Shown here one piece after another: positions 1 to 8,009 of a stretch of 53,424 nucleotides of DNA. How positions within the stretch are numbered: the stretch's first letter is position 1; each line of letters starts with the position of its first letter. This stretch comes from Pseudonocardia sp. GTDB lineage: Bacteria > Actinomycetota > Actinomycetes > Mycobacteriales > Pseudonocardiaceae. The stretch is from NCBI RefSeq assembly GCF_025965585.1, contig NZ_JAOPWR010000514.1:1-53424 (forward strand). The letters are read 5' to 3'. Position numbers and translations under genes: made by a program. Below the pieces are notes generated by a model, which saw nothing but the letters and a program-made list of their open reading frames with translations, was not told the origin of the DNA and ran no database searches.

Positions 1-2
1 TC

Positions 3-350
3 CGCTGGCGGGGCGACCCCGACTACGCGCGCCTGCGCGCGCTGGCCGAGGGCATCGTCACGGGCCTCGCGGTGCACCTGGACCGCGGGCACCCGCTGGT
101 GGTGCTGCTCGACCGCGACCTCGCGCAGTCCCTCGGCGACGTGCTGACCCGCGAGCTCGGGGTGCGCGGTCCCGTGGTCTGCCTGGACGGGCTGTCGCTG
201 CAGGAGTTCGACTACGTCGACATCGGCGAGGTCATCGTCCTGGCGGGCGTCGTGCCGCTGGTGATCAAGTCCCTGCTGTTCGCGGGACCGGGCCCGGCCG
301 CCGCCGAGCCGGGGTCCGGACTGCTGGCCGCGGGCGCCTCCCGTGGGTGA
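3..350 (+). CDS. eutA: EutA-like ethanolamine ammonia-lyase reactivating factor, C-terminal part (partial)
   Basis: The reading frame is open from the left edge, so only the last 115 or so residues are present. The visible part holds a VLLDRDLAQSLG segment, an LDGLSLQEFDYVDIGE segment and a VPLVIKSLLF ending, which match the C-terminal pattern of EutA proteins. EutA is an ATPase-like chaperone that reactivates adenosylcobalamin-dependent ethanolamine ammonia-lyase by exchanging damaged cofactor. The stop overlaps the start of the next gene by 8 bp, so the two are probably co-transcribed. The eutBC lyase genes would be expected to the left, outside the window. The assignment rests on sequence pattern only; no catalytic residue can be checked in this fragment. 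Confidence 0.72.
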   Translation, partial: RWRGDPDYARLRALAEGIVTGLAVHLDRGHPLVVLLDRDLAQSLGDVLTRELGVRGPVVCLDGLSLQEFDYVDIGEVIVLAGVVPLVIKSLLFAGPGPAAAEPGSGLLAAGASRG

Positions 351-1269
351 GGCGCTGGCGCTGCTGGCCCTGGCCCTGTTCAGCAGCAACGTCCTGCTGG
401 TCAAGGTCGCCTCGCCGCGCCTGGGTCAGGACGTCGGCTTCCTCATCGGGTTGGCTGCCAACGTGGTGTTCGCCGGGCTGCTGCTGCTCGGGCAGAGCAT
501 GCTGCGCACCTCGGCGTTCCACATCGAGTGGGGGCCGTTCGCGATGTTCGTCGTCGGCGGGCTGTTCACCGCCTACCTGGGCCGGCGGCTGTTCTTCCGG
601 ACGGTGCAGAGCATCGGGCCGTCGCGGGCGAGCGCCCTGCAGATCACCAACCCGGTGTTCGCGGCGGTCATCAGCTGGCTGTTCCTGGGCGAGGCGCTGG
701 GCCCGGCGGCGATCGGGTTCGTCGTGCTCGTCATCGTCGGCCTGTACCTCACGTCCCAGGTCCCCGCGAAGGCCCCCGTTCCCGTCGCGTCCGGCGAGCT
801 TGCGACGGGCCCGGAGCCGCGGCACGCCCGGCTGCCCCGCCGCGAGATCGTCCTGGGCTTGGTCGGCGCCGTGTCCTACGCGGTGGGCAACGTCATCCGC
901 AGCACCGCCGTCCGCGACTGGGACGAGGCGATCTTCGGCGGGTTCATCGGCGCGGGAGCGGCGACGCTGGTCTACCTGGCCCTGCACACCGACATCCGCA
1001 CGCTGGCCGGGCGGGTACAGCGCGCCGACCGCCTCGGGGTCGCGATGTGGGGCATGTCAGGCGTGCTGACGATCTCGGCCCAGATCTCGCTCATCGCCTC
1101 CACCCGCTTCATCCCGGTGGCCGTCGGCGTGGTGGTCGCCGCGGCCATCCCCGTGCTCGTCATCCCCGCCGGCCTCCTGCTGTTCCGCAACAGCGAGGCC
1201 GTCACCGCCCGTACCGTCGCCGGCGCCCTGCTGATCCTCGGCGGCGTGGCCGGGCTCGTGCTCACCTGA
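343..1269 (+). CDS. EamA/DMT-superfamily membrane transporter
   Basis: This 308-residue protein is almost entirely hydrophobic, with about ten predicted membrane segments in two repeats, as in the drug/metabolite transporter (EamA) family. The second repeat begins near residue 165 after a hydrophilic linker rich in Pro, Ala and Arg. The conserved end-of-helix signature SRASALQITNPVFAAVISWLFLGE, typical of EamA repeats, is split around residues 90-110. The GTG start at 343 lies inside the eutA stop region (8-bp overlap). The next gene follows after 16 bp, so the transporter may belong either to the ethanolamine genes or to the aromatic-acid cluster. The substrate cannot be read from sequence. 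Confidence 0.82.
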   Translation: MGEALALLALALFSSNVLLVKVASPRLGQDVGFLIGLAANVVFAGLLLLGQSMLRTSAFHIEWGPFAMFVVGGLFTAYLGRRLFFRTVQSIGPSRASALQITNPVFAAVISWLFLGEALGPAAIGFVVLVIVGLYLTSQVPAKAPVPVASGELATGPEPRHARLPRREIVLGLVGAVSYAVGNVIRSTAVRDWDEAIFGGFIGAGAATLVYLALHTDIRTLAGRVQRADRLGVAMWGMSGVLTISAQISLIASTRFIPVAVGVVVAAAIPVLVIPAGLLLFRNSEAVTARTVAGALLILGGVAGLVLT

Positions 1270-1285
1270 CCCTTCGGAGGAAACC

Positions 1286-2278
1286 GTGTCCCAGACCATC
1301 CCACTGACCTATGCCGGCGCGGTGTACGACCGGACCCGCCCCCTCTACGACGGGACGGTCCGCGCCGAGGGGATCGACCTGCGCTACCTGCAGACCGACA
1401 TCGAGGAGCTGTTCTGGCGGCAGGGCCGCTACCACGAGTTCGACGCCGCCGAGTTCTCCTTCGGCGCCTACCTGGCCGCCGCGGAACAGCCCGACCGGCC
1501 CTTCGACGCGATCCCGGTGTTCCCCTCGCGCGCGTTCCGCCACTCCGCGCTCTACGTCCGCGCCGACTCGGAGATCGAGAAGCCCGAGCACCTCGGCGGG
1601 CGGGCCGTGGGCACCCCGGAGTGGAGCATGACGGCCTCGCTGTGGATGCGCGGCATCCTCGGCGAGCACTACGGCGTCGACCTCACGTCGGTGCGGTGGC
1701 GCACGGGCGGGCTGGAGGAGCCCGGCCGGCAGGAGAAGTCGCGGGTCGTCGCGCCCGACCGGTTCGACGTCGGCCCGATCCCCGAGGAGTCCACGCTCAC
1801 CGGGCTGCTCCTCGACGGCACGCTGGACGCCGTCCTGACCGCGCGCCCGCCCCGGGCGTTCCTCGACGGCGACCTGCGGATCCGGCGGCTGTTCCCGGAC
1901 TTCCGCGCGGCGGAGCTGGACTACCACCGGGCCACCGGCATCGTGCCGATCATGCACGTCGTCGTCATCAAGCGCGACGTGCTGGCGCGCCACCCCTGGG
2001 TCGCCAACAACCTGCGCCGTGCCTTCGAGGAGGCCCGCCGACCCGCCGCGCCGCAGCTGCGCGACACCGCGGTCTGCTCGTCGTCACTGGTGTGGGAGTC
2101 GGCCTACGCGGAGCAGGAGGCGGCGCTGCTGGGCGACCCGTTCGCCTACGGCGTGAGCGCCAACCGCGCGACGCTGGACGCCGTGCTGCGCTACGCCGCG
2201 GAGCAGGGCTTCACCTCGCGCCCGCTCGCGCTCGAGGAGGTGTTCCTGCCCAGCACGCTGACCGACGCGAAGGTCTGA
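1286..2278 (+). CDS. 4,5-dihydroxyphthalate decarboxylase-like protein (Pht5 family)
   Basis: The 330-residue product resembles Pht5/OphC, which decarboxylates 4,5-dihydroxyphthalate to protocatechuate and has a periplasmic-binding-protein-like fold. Shared features are the N-terminal YDRTRPLYDGTVRAEGIDL segment, EELFWR, the block IPVFPSRAFRHSALYV around residues 75-90, and the VGTPEWSMTASLWMRGIL segment. There is no signal peptide, so it should be cytoplasmic. The GTG start at 1286 has a strong GGAGG site 6-7 bases upstream. It is convergent with the MarR gene, with 6 bp between the stops. A Pht4-like dehydrogenase and a phthalate-family Rieske oxygenase lie within 5 kb, which supports an aromatic dicarboxylate role. 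A related aromatic carboxylate could be the true substrate. Confidence 0.72.
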   Translation: MSQTIPLTYAGAVYDRTRPLYDGTVRAEGIDLRYLQTDIEELFWRQGRYHEFDAAEFSFGAYLAAAEQPDRPFDAIPVFPSRAFRHSALYVRADSEIEKPEHLGGRAVGTPEWSMTASLWMRGILGEHYGVDLTSVRWRTGGLEEPGRQEKSRVVAPDRFDVGPIPEESTLTGLLLDGTLDAVLTARPPRAFLDGDLRIRRLFPDFRAAELDYHRATGIVPIMHVVVIKRDVLARHPWVANNLRRAFEEARRPAAPQLRDTAVCSSSLVWESAYAEQEAALLGDPFAYGVSANRATLDAVLRYAAEQGFTSRPLALEEVFLPSTLTDAKV

Positions 2279-2284
2279 CGCGCG

Positions 2285-2857
2285 TCAGGCGGGGCCCGCC
2301 CCCGCGGCGACGAGGGGGGCCTCGCCGTCTGCGGCCGCGGCCGTGCGCGCCTCGGCGTCCTGAACGGACTGCGCGAGGCGGTTGAGCAGCGTGGTGAGCT
2401 GGCCGCGCTGGCGGGCGCTGAGCCCGCCGGCCAGGCCGTCCAGGTAGCGCCAGTGGCCGGGCAGGAACGCGGCGAGGAACTTCTCGCCCGCGCGGCTGAC
2501 CCGCACCAGGAAGGAGCGGCGGTCGTTCGGGTTCAGCTCGCGTTCCACCAGGCCCCGCTTGACCAGCCCGTCGACGACGCTGGTGAGATTGCCCGGACGC
2601 ACCGACACGGCCTGGGCCAGATCGCCCATGGTCATCGGTGTCGCCGCCCGGTTCAGCACGCTGATCACGTTGAACTGCACGAGGTTGATGTCATGGGGCG
2701 CGAGCTCCGCGGCGTGGGCGCGATCGAAGACGGCCATGGTGCGGTACAGCGTCATGGCGAGCGTGAGCACGGTCGGGTCGAATTCCGGCCCGAACTGGGC
2801 CGCCGTGCGTGTCACCTGATCATCGATCGACATCCCGGCATCTCCGACCGTCCGCAT
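2285..2857 (-). CDS. MarR-family transcriptional regulator
   Basis: The 190-residue protein has the winged-helix layout of MarR regulators: LVQFNVISVLNRAATPMTMGDLAQAVSV, the recognition-helix region RPGNLTSVVDGLVKRGLVERE at about residues 95-115, and a wing NPNDRRSFLVRVSRAGEKFL. The DRR wing motif is a family hallmark. An Ala-rich tail of about 25 residues follows the dimerisation helices. The gene is divergent from the LigB-Rieske operon starting at 3019, so it probably senses an aromatic ligand and represses that operon. An internal ATG (MSIDDQ, ninth codon) is an alternative start. Confidence 0.88.
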   Translation of the reverse strand: MRTVGDAGMSIDDQVTRTAAQFGPEFDPTVLTLAMTLYRTMAVFDRAHAAELAPHDINLVQFNVISVLNRAATPMTMGDLAQAVSVRPGNLTSVVDGLVKRGLVERELNPNDRRSFLVRVSRAGEKFLAAFLPGHWRYLDGLAGGLSARQRGQLTTLLNRLAQSVQDAEARTAAAADGEAPLVAAGAGPA

Positions 2858-2931
2858 GAGTTCCTCCCCCGCGCCACCGGCGCTCGTGGTGCCCGGCCCG
2901 GATCCTATCAGCAGTAGAGCTGAATTTTCGG

Positions 2932-2969
2932 ATGACTGATACTGAACCTTGACGATAGTTACTAGTCAT
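2932..2969. promoter_or_regulatory. Inverted repeat between marR and the LigB operon; candidate operator
   Basis: ATGACT at 2932-2937 and AGTCAT at 2964-2969 form a perfect 6-bp inverted repeat with 26 bp between arms. This AT-richer stretch is the divergent control region. MarR proteins usually bind palindromes at such sites, but the arms are further apart than a typical single MarR box, so this may be two half-sites or chance. Confidence 0.35.
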
Positions 2970-2975
2970 GACAAT
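2949..2975 (+). promoter_or_regulatory. Candidate promoter for the LigB-hydrolase-Rieske operon
   Basis: TTGACG at 2949-2954 is followed after 15 bp by GACAAT at 2970-2975. Transcription would start near 2982, giving a leader that contains the GGAGGAGG ribosome site before the ATG at 3019. This supports 3019 rather than an upstream in-frame ATG at 2968. The short spacer is a weakness. Confidence 0.35.
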
Positions 2976-3018
2976 CTCCGAACATAGCGACCGACGGCCG
3001 GCCGCCGGAGGAGGACCC

Positions 3019-4086
3019 ATGGCAGAGCTGCTCGGGATCGGCTTGTCGCACTACCCGCCGTTCAGCGGCACCGACGACGACATGGCCGGCATCCTCCGCC
3101 GGACCCTGCAGGACCCGGACATCCCCGCGTCCGAGAAGGACCCCGCGAACTGGCCGGAGCTCATGCGCCGGGAGTGGGGTGGTGACGAGGGCCGGTCGGC
3201 GGCGGCGCAGCACCGCGCAGCGCTGGTCAAGGGCTTCGAGCGCACCCGCCAGGCCCTGGACGACTTCGGCCCCGACGTGGTGGTCGTGTGGGGCGACGAC
3301 CAGTACGAGAACTTCCGCGAGGACCTCATCCCTCCCTACGCGGTGCTCGCGTACGACGACATGGACGTGCGGCCGTGGGCGCACGCGGCGGACTCCTCGG
3401 ACATGAAGGGCCGGGTCAACGTGTGGGGCGAGGGGCCCGAGCGGTCCTTCACGGTGCGCGGTGCGCCTGCCGTCGGGCGCTATCTGGCCACGCAGCTGCT
3501 CGAACGCGGCGTCGACGTGCCCTACGCCTACAAGCGCCTGCACCACCCGAGCCTGCCGCACGCGTTCCTCAACGCGATCCTCTACCTGGACTACCACCGC
3601 GAGGGCTTCGACTACCCCGTGTTGCCGTTCCCCATCAACTGCTACGGGCGCCGCGTGGTCAGCTACAAGGGCTTCATGAGCGCGTTCGGGGACGTGCGCG
3701 AGCTCGACCCGCCCTCGCCGGCGCCGACCCGGCTGTTCGACATCGGCGCCACCGTGGCCGAGATCTTCGCCGAGTCCCCCTACCGGGTGGCGCTGGTGGC
3801 CTCGTCGAGCTGGTCGCACGCGTTCATCTGCGACAAGACGTGGCGGCTGCGGCCCGACACCGAGGGCGACCGCCGGCTCTACGACAGCCTCGTGCGCGGC
3901 GACATCGACGACTGGCGCTCGGTGGGGTTGACGGAGATCGAGGAGTCCGGGCAGCAGGAGCTGCTCAACTGGTTCCCGCTGCTGGGCGCGATGCGCCACC
4001 TCGGACGCACCACACCGACGTGGTCGGAGTTTATCCAGACCGACGTGTTCAACTCCAACAAGGTCTTCGCGACCTTCGAGCCGTGA
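3019..4086 (+). CDS. LigB-fold extradiol dioxygenase-like protein (GDDQ variant)
   Basis: The 355-residue protein belongs to the LigB (class III extradiol dioxygenase) fold. Compared with SYK-6 LigB (iron ligands His12, His61, Glu242; catalytic His195), it has the first His in GIGLSHYPP (His11), a catalytic-type His in SSSWSHAF, and a Glu in SGQQELLNWF. The His61 position falls at Gln95 inside WGDDQYENF, so one iron ligand appears replaced. It also has a longer insert around residues 20-60 than LigB. The start at 3019 was chosen because GGAGGAGG lies just upstream; an ATG at 2968 would add 17 residues. The next gene overlaps by 4 bp. The ring-cleavage role follows from context; the substrate is unknown. 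Confidence 0.72.
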   Translation: MAELLGIGLSHYPPFSGTDDDMAGILRRTLQDPDIPASEKDPANWPELMRREWGGDEGRSAAAQHRAALVKGFERTRQALDDFGPDVVVVWGDDQYENFREDLIPPYAVLAYDDMDVRPWAHAADSSDMKGRVNVWGEGPERSFTVRGAPAVGRYLATQLLERGVDVPYAYKRLHHPSLPHAFLNAILYLDYHREGFDYPVLPFPINCYGRRVVSYKGFMSAFGDVRELDPPSPAPTRLFDIGATVAEIFAESPYRVALVASSSWSHAFICDKTWRLRPDTEGDRRLYDSLVRGDIDDWRSVGLTEIEESGQQELLNWFPLLGAMRHLGRTTPTWSEFIQTDVFNSNKVFATFEP

Positions 4087-4910
4087 CCCTGGCGAAGGAG
4101 CTCGCCCAAATCGAGCACGACGGCTTCACCACGTTGTACCACGACGTCGGGGAGGGCCCGCCGGTCCTGCTGATCCACGGCTCCGGGCCGGGGGTGTCCG
4201 CGGCGGCCAACTGGCGCGGCATCCTGGCCTCCCCGCTGGCCCGCGACCACCGGCTGATCGCGCCGGACATCGCGGGCTTCGGGCAGACCCGCACCGACCA
4301 CGAGCTCACCCACGACACCCGCGTGCGCCACCTCGTCGGCTTCCTCGACGCGCTGGGGCTCGACCACGTGGACGTGGTCGGCAACTCGATGGGCGGCGCG
4401 CTGGCGCTCGCCCTGGCCCACCGTCACCCGGAGCGAGTGCGCCGGATGGTGCTCATGGGCACCATCGGCATCGCCTTCCCACTCCCCGAGGGCCTGGACC
4501 GGGTGTGGGGCTACGAGCCCTCGCCCGACGCAATGGCCGAGCTGGTGGGGCTGTTCGCCCACGACCAGGACCTGCTGGGTCCCGATCTCGTCGCTCTGCG
4601 CTACGAGTCGAGCATCGCGCCCGGCGTCCACGAGCAGTACGCCGCCGCGTTCGCCGCGCCGCGCCAGCGCCACGTCGACGCCATGGCGCTGACCGAGGAC
4701 CAGCTCCGAGCGATCACCACCCCGATCCGGCTGCTGCACGGCGCCGAGGACCGGGTCATCCCGCTGGAGGCCACCAGCCTGCGGCTCGTCCGGCTGCTGC
4801 CCGATGCGGACCTCGTCGTGTTCGGCCGGTGCGGACACTGGACGCAGATCGAGCGCGCCGACGACTTCGTCCACGAGGTCACCGCATTCTTCACCGACAC
4901 ACACCGATGA
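4083..4910 (+). CDS. Alpha/beta hydrolase, meta-cleavage product hydrolase type
   Basis: The 275-residue protein resembles XylF/DmpD/BphD-type C-C bond hydrolases that act on ring-fission products. It has the oxyanion-loop motif LLIHGSGPGVSAAANW near residues 28-43, the nucleophile elbow GNSMGG, the acid residue in HGAEDRVIP and the catalytic His in CGHWTQIER. The GTG start at 4083 overlaps the stop of the LigB-like gene by 4 bp (GTGA), which implies translational coupling. The pairing with an extradiol-type dioxygenase suggests hydrolysis of its product. Whether the substrate is 2-hydroxymuconic-semialdehyde-like or a carboxylated analogue cannot be told. Confidence 0.83.
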   Translation: MTLAKELAQIEHDGFTTLYHDVGEGPPVLLIHGSGPGVSAAANWRGILASPLARDHRLIAPDIAGFGQTRTDHELTHDTRVRHLVGFLDALGLDHVDVVGNSMGGALALALAHRHPERVRRMVLMGTIGIAFPLPEGLDRVWGYEPSPDAMAELVGLFAHDQDLLGPDLVALRYESSIAPGVHEQYAAAFAAPRQRHVDAMALTEDQLRAITTPIRLLHGAEDRVIPLEATSLRLVRLLPDADLVVFGRCGHWTQIERADDFVHEVTAFFTDTHR

Positions 4911-4923
4911 TGGGAAGGCCGAC

Positions 4924-6177
4924 ATGCTGTCGCCCGCGTTGAACGAGCGCCTGACCCGCGTGGGTCCTGGCACCCCGATGGGAACGCTGCTGCGCCGCTA
5001 CTGGTACCCGGTGGCGGCCGTGTCCGAGCTGGGACGCACCCCGATCGCCCGGCGGCTGCTCGGCGAGGACATCGTGATCTACCGCGACGGCACCGGGGAG
5101 CTGGGCTGCATCGAAGCGCAGTGCCCGCACCGCCGGGCGTCGCTGCAGTACGCCGTGGTCGAGCAGGAGGGCCTGCGGTGCGGTTACCACGGCTGGCACT
5201 TCGGCCGCGACGGCCGCTGCCTCGACCAGCCCGCCGAGCCGGCCGACAGCACGTTCAAGGACCGGGTGCGCGCGGTCACCTACCGGGTCCAGGAGCTGGG
5301 CGGGCTGATCTTCGTCTACATGGGTCCGGACCCTGCGCCGCTGCTGCCCCGCTTCGACCTGTTCGTGTGGGACAACTGCCTGCGCGACATCGGGCACGCC
5401 ACGCTGCCGATGAGCTGGCTGCAGGTCATGGAGAACTCGGTGGACCCGCACCACGTCGAGTGGCTGCACGGGCACTACATGAACTTCGTGCGCGAGCTCT
5501 CCGGCGACCCACGGGCGAAGATCCTCGCCCGCAAGCACGAGAAGGTCGCGTTCGACCCGTTCGAGTACGGCATCATCAAGCGCCGCGTCCTGCACGGCAT
5601 GAGCGAGGACGACGACGACTGGAAGATCGGCCACCCGCTCGTGTTCCCGGCGATGCTGCGGGTGGGCGGCGGCGGCCACTACCAGTTCCAGATCCGGGTG
5701 CCGATCGACGACACCCACACCTCGCACTTCTGGTATTCGGTGTACAAGCCCGACGGCGACTACACGGTGGAGCCGCAGGAGTCGATCCCGCTGTTCACGG
5801 TCCCTTTCACCGACGACGAGGGGAACTTCCTGGTCGACTTCGTGGACGGCCAGGACATCATGGCGTGGTCGAGCCAGGGCCCGATCGCCGACCGCAGCCG
5901 CGAGCACCTGGGCAAGTCCGACATCGGCGTGGTCATGCTGCGCCGGCTCTTCCAGGAGCAGCTCGACCTGGTCGAGGACGGCGGGGACCCCCTGGGCGTC
6001 GTGCGCGACGAGGCCACGAACACGTGCATCCTGCTGCCGCAGGAGCGCAAGAAGTTCGGCGCGGGCGGGGCGTTCCGCCAGGAGTTCCTCACGATGGGCC
6101 AGGGCCGCTACAGCCCCATCGCCGAGGAGGTGCTGGACCTGTTCGAACGGGTCGAGCAGCAGGAAGCCCAGGTATGA
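4924..6177 (+). CDS. Rieske aromatic oxygenase, phthalate-4,5-dioxygenase family oxygenase component
   Basis: The 417-residue protein has a Rieske centre with Cys67/His69 (CPHRRA) and Cys86/His89 (CGYHGWHF). It also carries the mononuclear-iron motif MENSVDPHHVEWLHGHY, which is characteristic of the homomultimeric phthalate/vanillate (group I) oxygenases that work without a beta subunit. The ATG at 4924 follows a GGGAAGG site; upstream in-frame starts would run into the hydrolase gene. It sits between a hydrolase and a Pht4-like dehydrogenase, so aromatic dicarboxylate dihydroxylation is a reasonable inference. No dedicated reductase gene (Pht2-like) is present in the cluster. Confidence 0.85.
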   Translation: MLSPALNERLTRVGPGTPMGTLLRRYWYPVAAVSELGRTPIARRLLGEDIVIYRDGTGELGCIEAQCPHRRASLQYAVVEQEGLRCGYHGWHFGRDGRCLDQPAEPADSTFKDRVRAVTYRVQELGGLIFVYMGPDPAPLLPRFDLFVWDNCLRDIGHATLPMSWLQVMENSVDPHHVEWLHGHYMNFVRELSGDPRAKILARKHEKVAFDPFEYGIIKRRVLHGMSEDDDDWKIGHPLVFPAMLRVGGGGHYQFQIRVPIDDTHTSHFWYSVYKPDGDYTVEPQESIPLFTVPFTDDEGNFLVDFVDGQDIMAWSSQGPIADRSREHLGKSDIGVVMLRRLFQEQLDLVEDGGDPLGVVRDEATNTCILLPQERKKFGAGGAFRQEFLTMGQGRYSPIAEEVLDLFERVEQQEAQV

Positions 6178-6359
6178 CCGGCGAGCGGCCTCCGGTCGGG
6201 TTCTGCCCGCACTGCGGCCGACCGCTCGACGTCGGGGCGTTCGTCCAGGAGTACTGGACGGCGCAGTCGCGGGTGTTCCACGTGTGGTGTCGCGGCTGCC
6301 GGTTCACCGCGGACGTCGTGCCGGTCGAGCGGATGCTCGGCCACGAGCCGGCGCACTGA
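6174..6359 (+). CDS. Small zinc-ribbon-like protein
   Basis: The 61-residue product has two CxxC pairs, CPHC near residues 10-13 and CRGC near residues 40-43, about 26 residues apart, as in a four-cysteine zinc ribbon. It overlaps the Rieske stop by 4 bp (ATGA) and its own stop overlaps the next start by 1 bp, so it is embedded in the operon. No function is recognised. Its position directly after a single-component oxygenase that lacks a visible reductase makes an accessory or electron-transfer-related role conceivable, but a structural zinc site is more likely than redox iron. Confidence 0.65.
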   Translation: MTGERPPVGFCPHCGRPLDVGAFVQEYWTAQSRVFHVWCRGCRFTADVVPVERMLGHEPAH

Positions 6360-7546
6360 TGGAGCCGTTGCGCCCCCATCCGTTGCGGCTGGGGGTCGCC
6401 GGCCTCGGCGTGGCCGGCGACGTGCTGGTGCCGTTCGTCGAGCGGCATCCCGAGTTCGTCGTGGCCGCAGGAGCCGATCCCGCGGCCGCGGCGCGGGAGG
6501 CGTTCGCCGGGCCCGGGCGGTCGGTGTTCTCGAGCGTCGAGCAGATGTGCGCCTCGGGCGCGGTGGACGTCGTCTACGTCGCCACGCCGACGCACCTGCA
6601 CGCCGAGCATGCGGTCACCGCGCTGCGCAGCGGCCACCACGTGATCGTCGAGAAGCCGATGGCGGTGTCGGTCGGGTCCGCCGAGGCGATGGTGGCCGCG
6701 GCGCGGGACGCGGACCGGGTGCTGCTCGTCGGGCACTCGCAGAGCTTCGAGGCCCCGGTGCGGGCGATGCGCCGCATCGTCGCCTCCGGCAAGCTCGGGC
6801 CGCTCCGCGCGATCAACGCGTGGTACTTCACCGACTGGATGTTCCGCCCACGCGCCGCGGACGAGCTGGACCCGGCGAAGGGCGGCGGCGTGCCGATGCG
6901 CCAGGGGGCGCACCACGTCGACATCGTCCGGTACCTCGGCGGCGGCCTGCTGCGCAGCGTCCGCGGTCGGGTGGGGCAGTGGGACCCCCACCGTCCCGGC
7001 GACGGCGCATACAGCGCCTACCTCGAGTTCGACGACGGCACGCCGGCCACCGTGGCCTACAGCGGATACGACCACTTCCCCACCACGGAGCTGACCTTCG
7101 GGCTCGGCGAGACCGGGCAGGAGATGCGTGGCTACGCGGTGGCCCGGCGCCTGCTGGCCGGGGCCACGGGCGTCGGAAGGCAGGCGGGCGGGCACGGCCG
7201 CGAAGCGGCACCCGGCCGGCAGCGCGAGCTGCTGCGGGGCGGTACGGGCCAGCCGTTCTTCGGGCTCGTGGTCCTGAGCTGCGAACGCGGTGACGTGCGC
7301 ATCTCCCCCGACGGTCTGCGCGTGTACGGCGACGAGCGCATCGAGGAGGTGGCACTGGCCGGCGCGCCGACGGGCCGCGCCGCGATGCTCACCGAGCTCG
7401 CCGACGCGGTCCGGACCGGGGTGACCCCGCCCCACGACGGGCGGTGGGGCACGGCCAACCTGGAGGTCTGCTTGGCCCTGGTGCAGTCGTCGCACACTCG
7501 GTCGGAGGTGCGCCTCACGCGGCAGGTGGCGTTGCCGGCCGGCTGA
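6359..7546 (+). CDS. Gfo/Idh/MocA-family dehydrogenase, Pht4-like (dihydrodiol dehydrogenase candidate)
   Basis: The 395-residue protein has the N-terminal NAD(P)-binding start RLGVAGLGVAG, the family motif YVATPTHLHAEHA and the catalytic-region EKPMA near residue 97. A C-terminal GGGVPMRQGAHHVDIVRYL segment follows. Phthalate 4,5-cis-dihydrodiol dehydrogenase (Pht4/OphB) belongs to this family, unlike the SDR enzymes used in most dihydrodiol pathways. Together with the group I Rieske oxygenase upstream and the Pht5-like decarboxylase at 1.3 kb, this makes a Pht3-Pht4-Pht5-like set. The ATG at 6359 overlaps the preceding stop (TGATG). Another Gfo/Idh/MocA reaction remains possible. Confidence 0.75.
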   Translation: MEPLRPHPLRLGVAGLGVAGDVLVPFVERHPEFVVAAGADPAAAAREAFAGPGRSVFSSVEQMCASGAVDVVYVATPTHLHAEHAVTALRSGHHVIVEKPMAVSVGSAEAMVAAARDADRVLLVGHSQSFEAPVRAMRRIVASGKLGPLRAINAWYFTDWMFRPRAADELDPAKGGGVPMRQGAHHVDIVRYLGGGLLRSVRGRVGQWDPHRPGDGAYSAYLEFDDGTPATVAYSGYDHFPTTELTFGLGETGQEMRGYAVARRLLAGATGVGRQAGGHGREAAPGRQRELLRGGTGQPFFGLVVLSCERGDVRISPDGLRVYGDERIEEVALAGAPTGRAAMLTELADAVRTGVTPPHDGRWGTANLEVCLALVQSSHTRSEVRLTRQVALPAG

Positions 7547-7666
7547 TGCGGCCCGGGGGTCCGTCCGGCATCACCTGACCCCGCCACGCTGCATCCGAAT
7601 GAGCTGAGCCCCCACTGCTCTGGAATGGCGCCGTCGTCGCGGCCTGTGCGACCGCGGAGGCCGAAC

Positions 7667-8008
7667 TCAGCCGGCGTAGGCGCGCATCGAGGTGATCCTC
7701 GCCTGGTTGTCGAAGGTCATGGTGTCGATGACGTCGCGGGCCGGACCCCCGGGCGGGGTGGCGCGGAAATGCACCGCGGCGTCGTGCCCGGTGACCGCGA
7801 TCATCACGATCTGCATCTCCCGAGGCTCGGTCAGCACACCGGCGAAATGCGCGGCGACCGCGGCGGGGCCCACCACCGCGACGCCACCGGCCGGGTCGTG
7901 CAGCCGAGCGTGCGGCGCGTAGAGCGCCGCCACCGCGGACGCGTCGGCGGCTCCGACGGCGCGCACGTGCGCCTCGACGGCGTCGTGGATCTGCTGCGCC
8001 GTGGCCAT
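7667..8008 (-). CDS. NTF2/SnoaL-like small protein
   Basis: The 113-residue protein has the cone-shaped NTF2-like pattern: helix AQQIHDAVEAHVRAVGAADASAVAALYAPHA is split near its start, then HDPAGG, a VGPAAVAAHFAG segment and a strand-rich C-terminal half with VIDTMTFD. This matches SnoaL/ketosteroid-isomerase-like proteins, which serve as isomerases, hydratases or binding proteins. It is the last gene of the minus-strand operon, starting 1 base after the intradiol dioxygenase stop codon. Its catalytic role is unknown. Confidence 0.7.
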   Translation of the reverse strand: MATAQQIHDAVEAHVRAVGAADASAVAALYAPHARLHDPAGGVAVVGPAAVAAHFAGVLTEPREMQIVMIAVTGHDAAVHFRATPPGGPARDVIDTMTFDNQARITSMRAYAG

Positions 8009-8009
8009 C

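Noticed and set aside
2968-3018. Upstream ATG for the first LigB-fold gene
   Set aside because: It lacks a ribosome site and would fall at or before the expected transcription start, whereas the ATG at 3019 has a strong GGAGGAGG site.
7547-7666. Terminator between the Gfo/Idh/MocA gene and the NTF2-like gene
   Set aside because: Only a 6-bp TGATGC/GCATCA pairing with a long, poorly paired interior was found, too weak to call.
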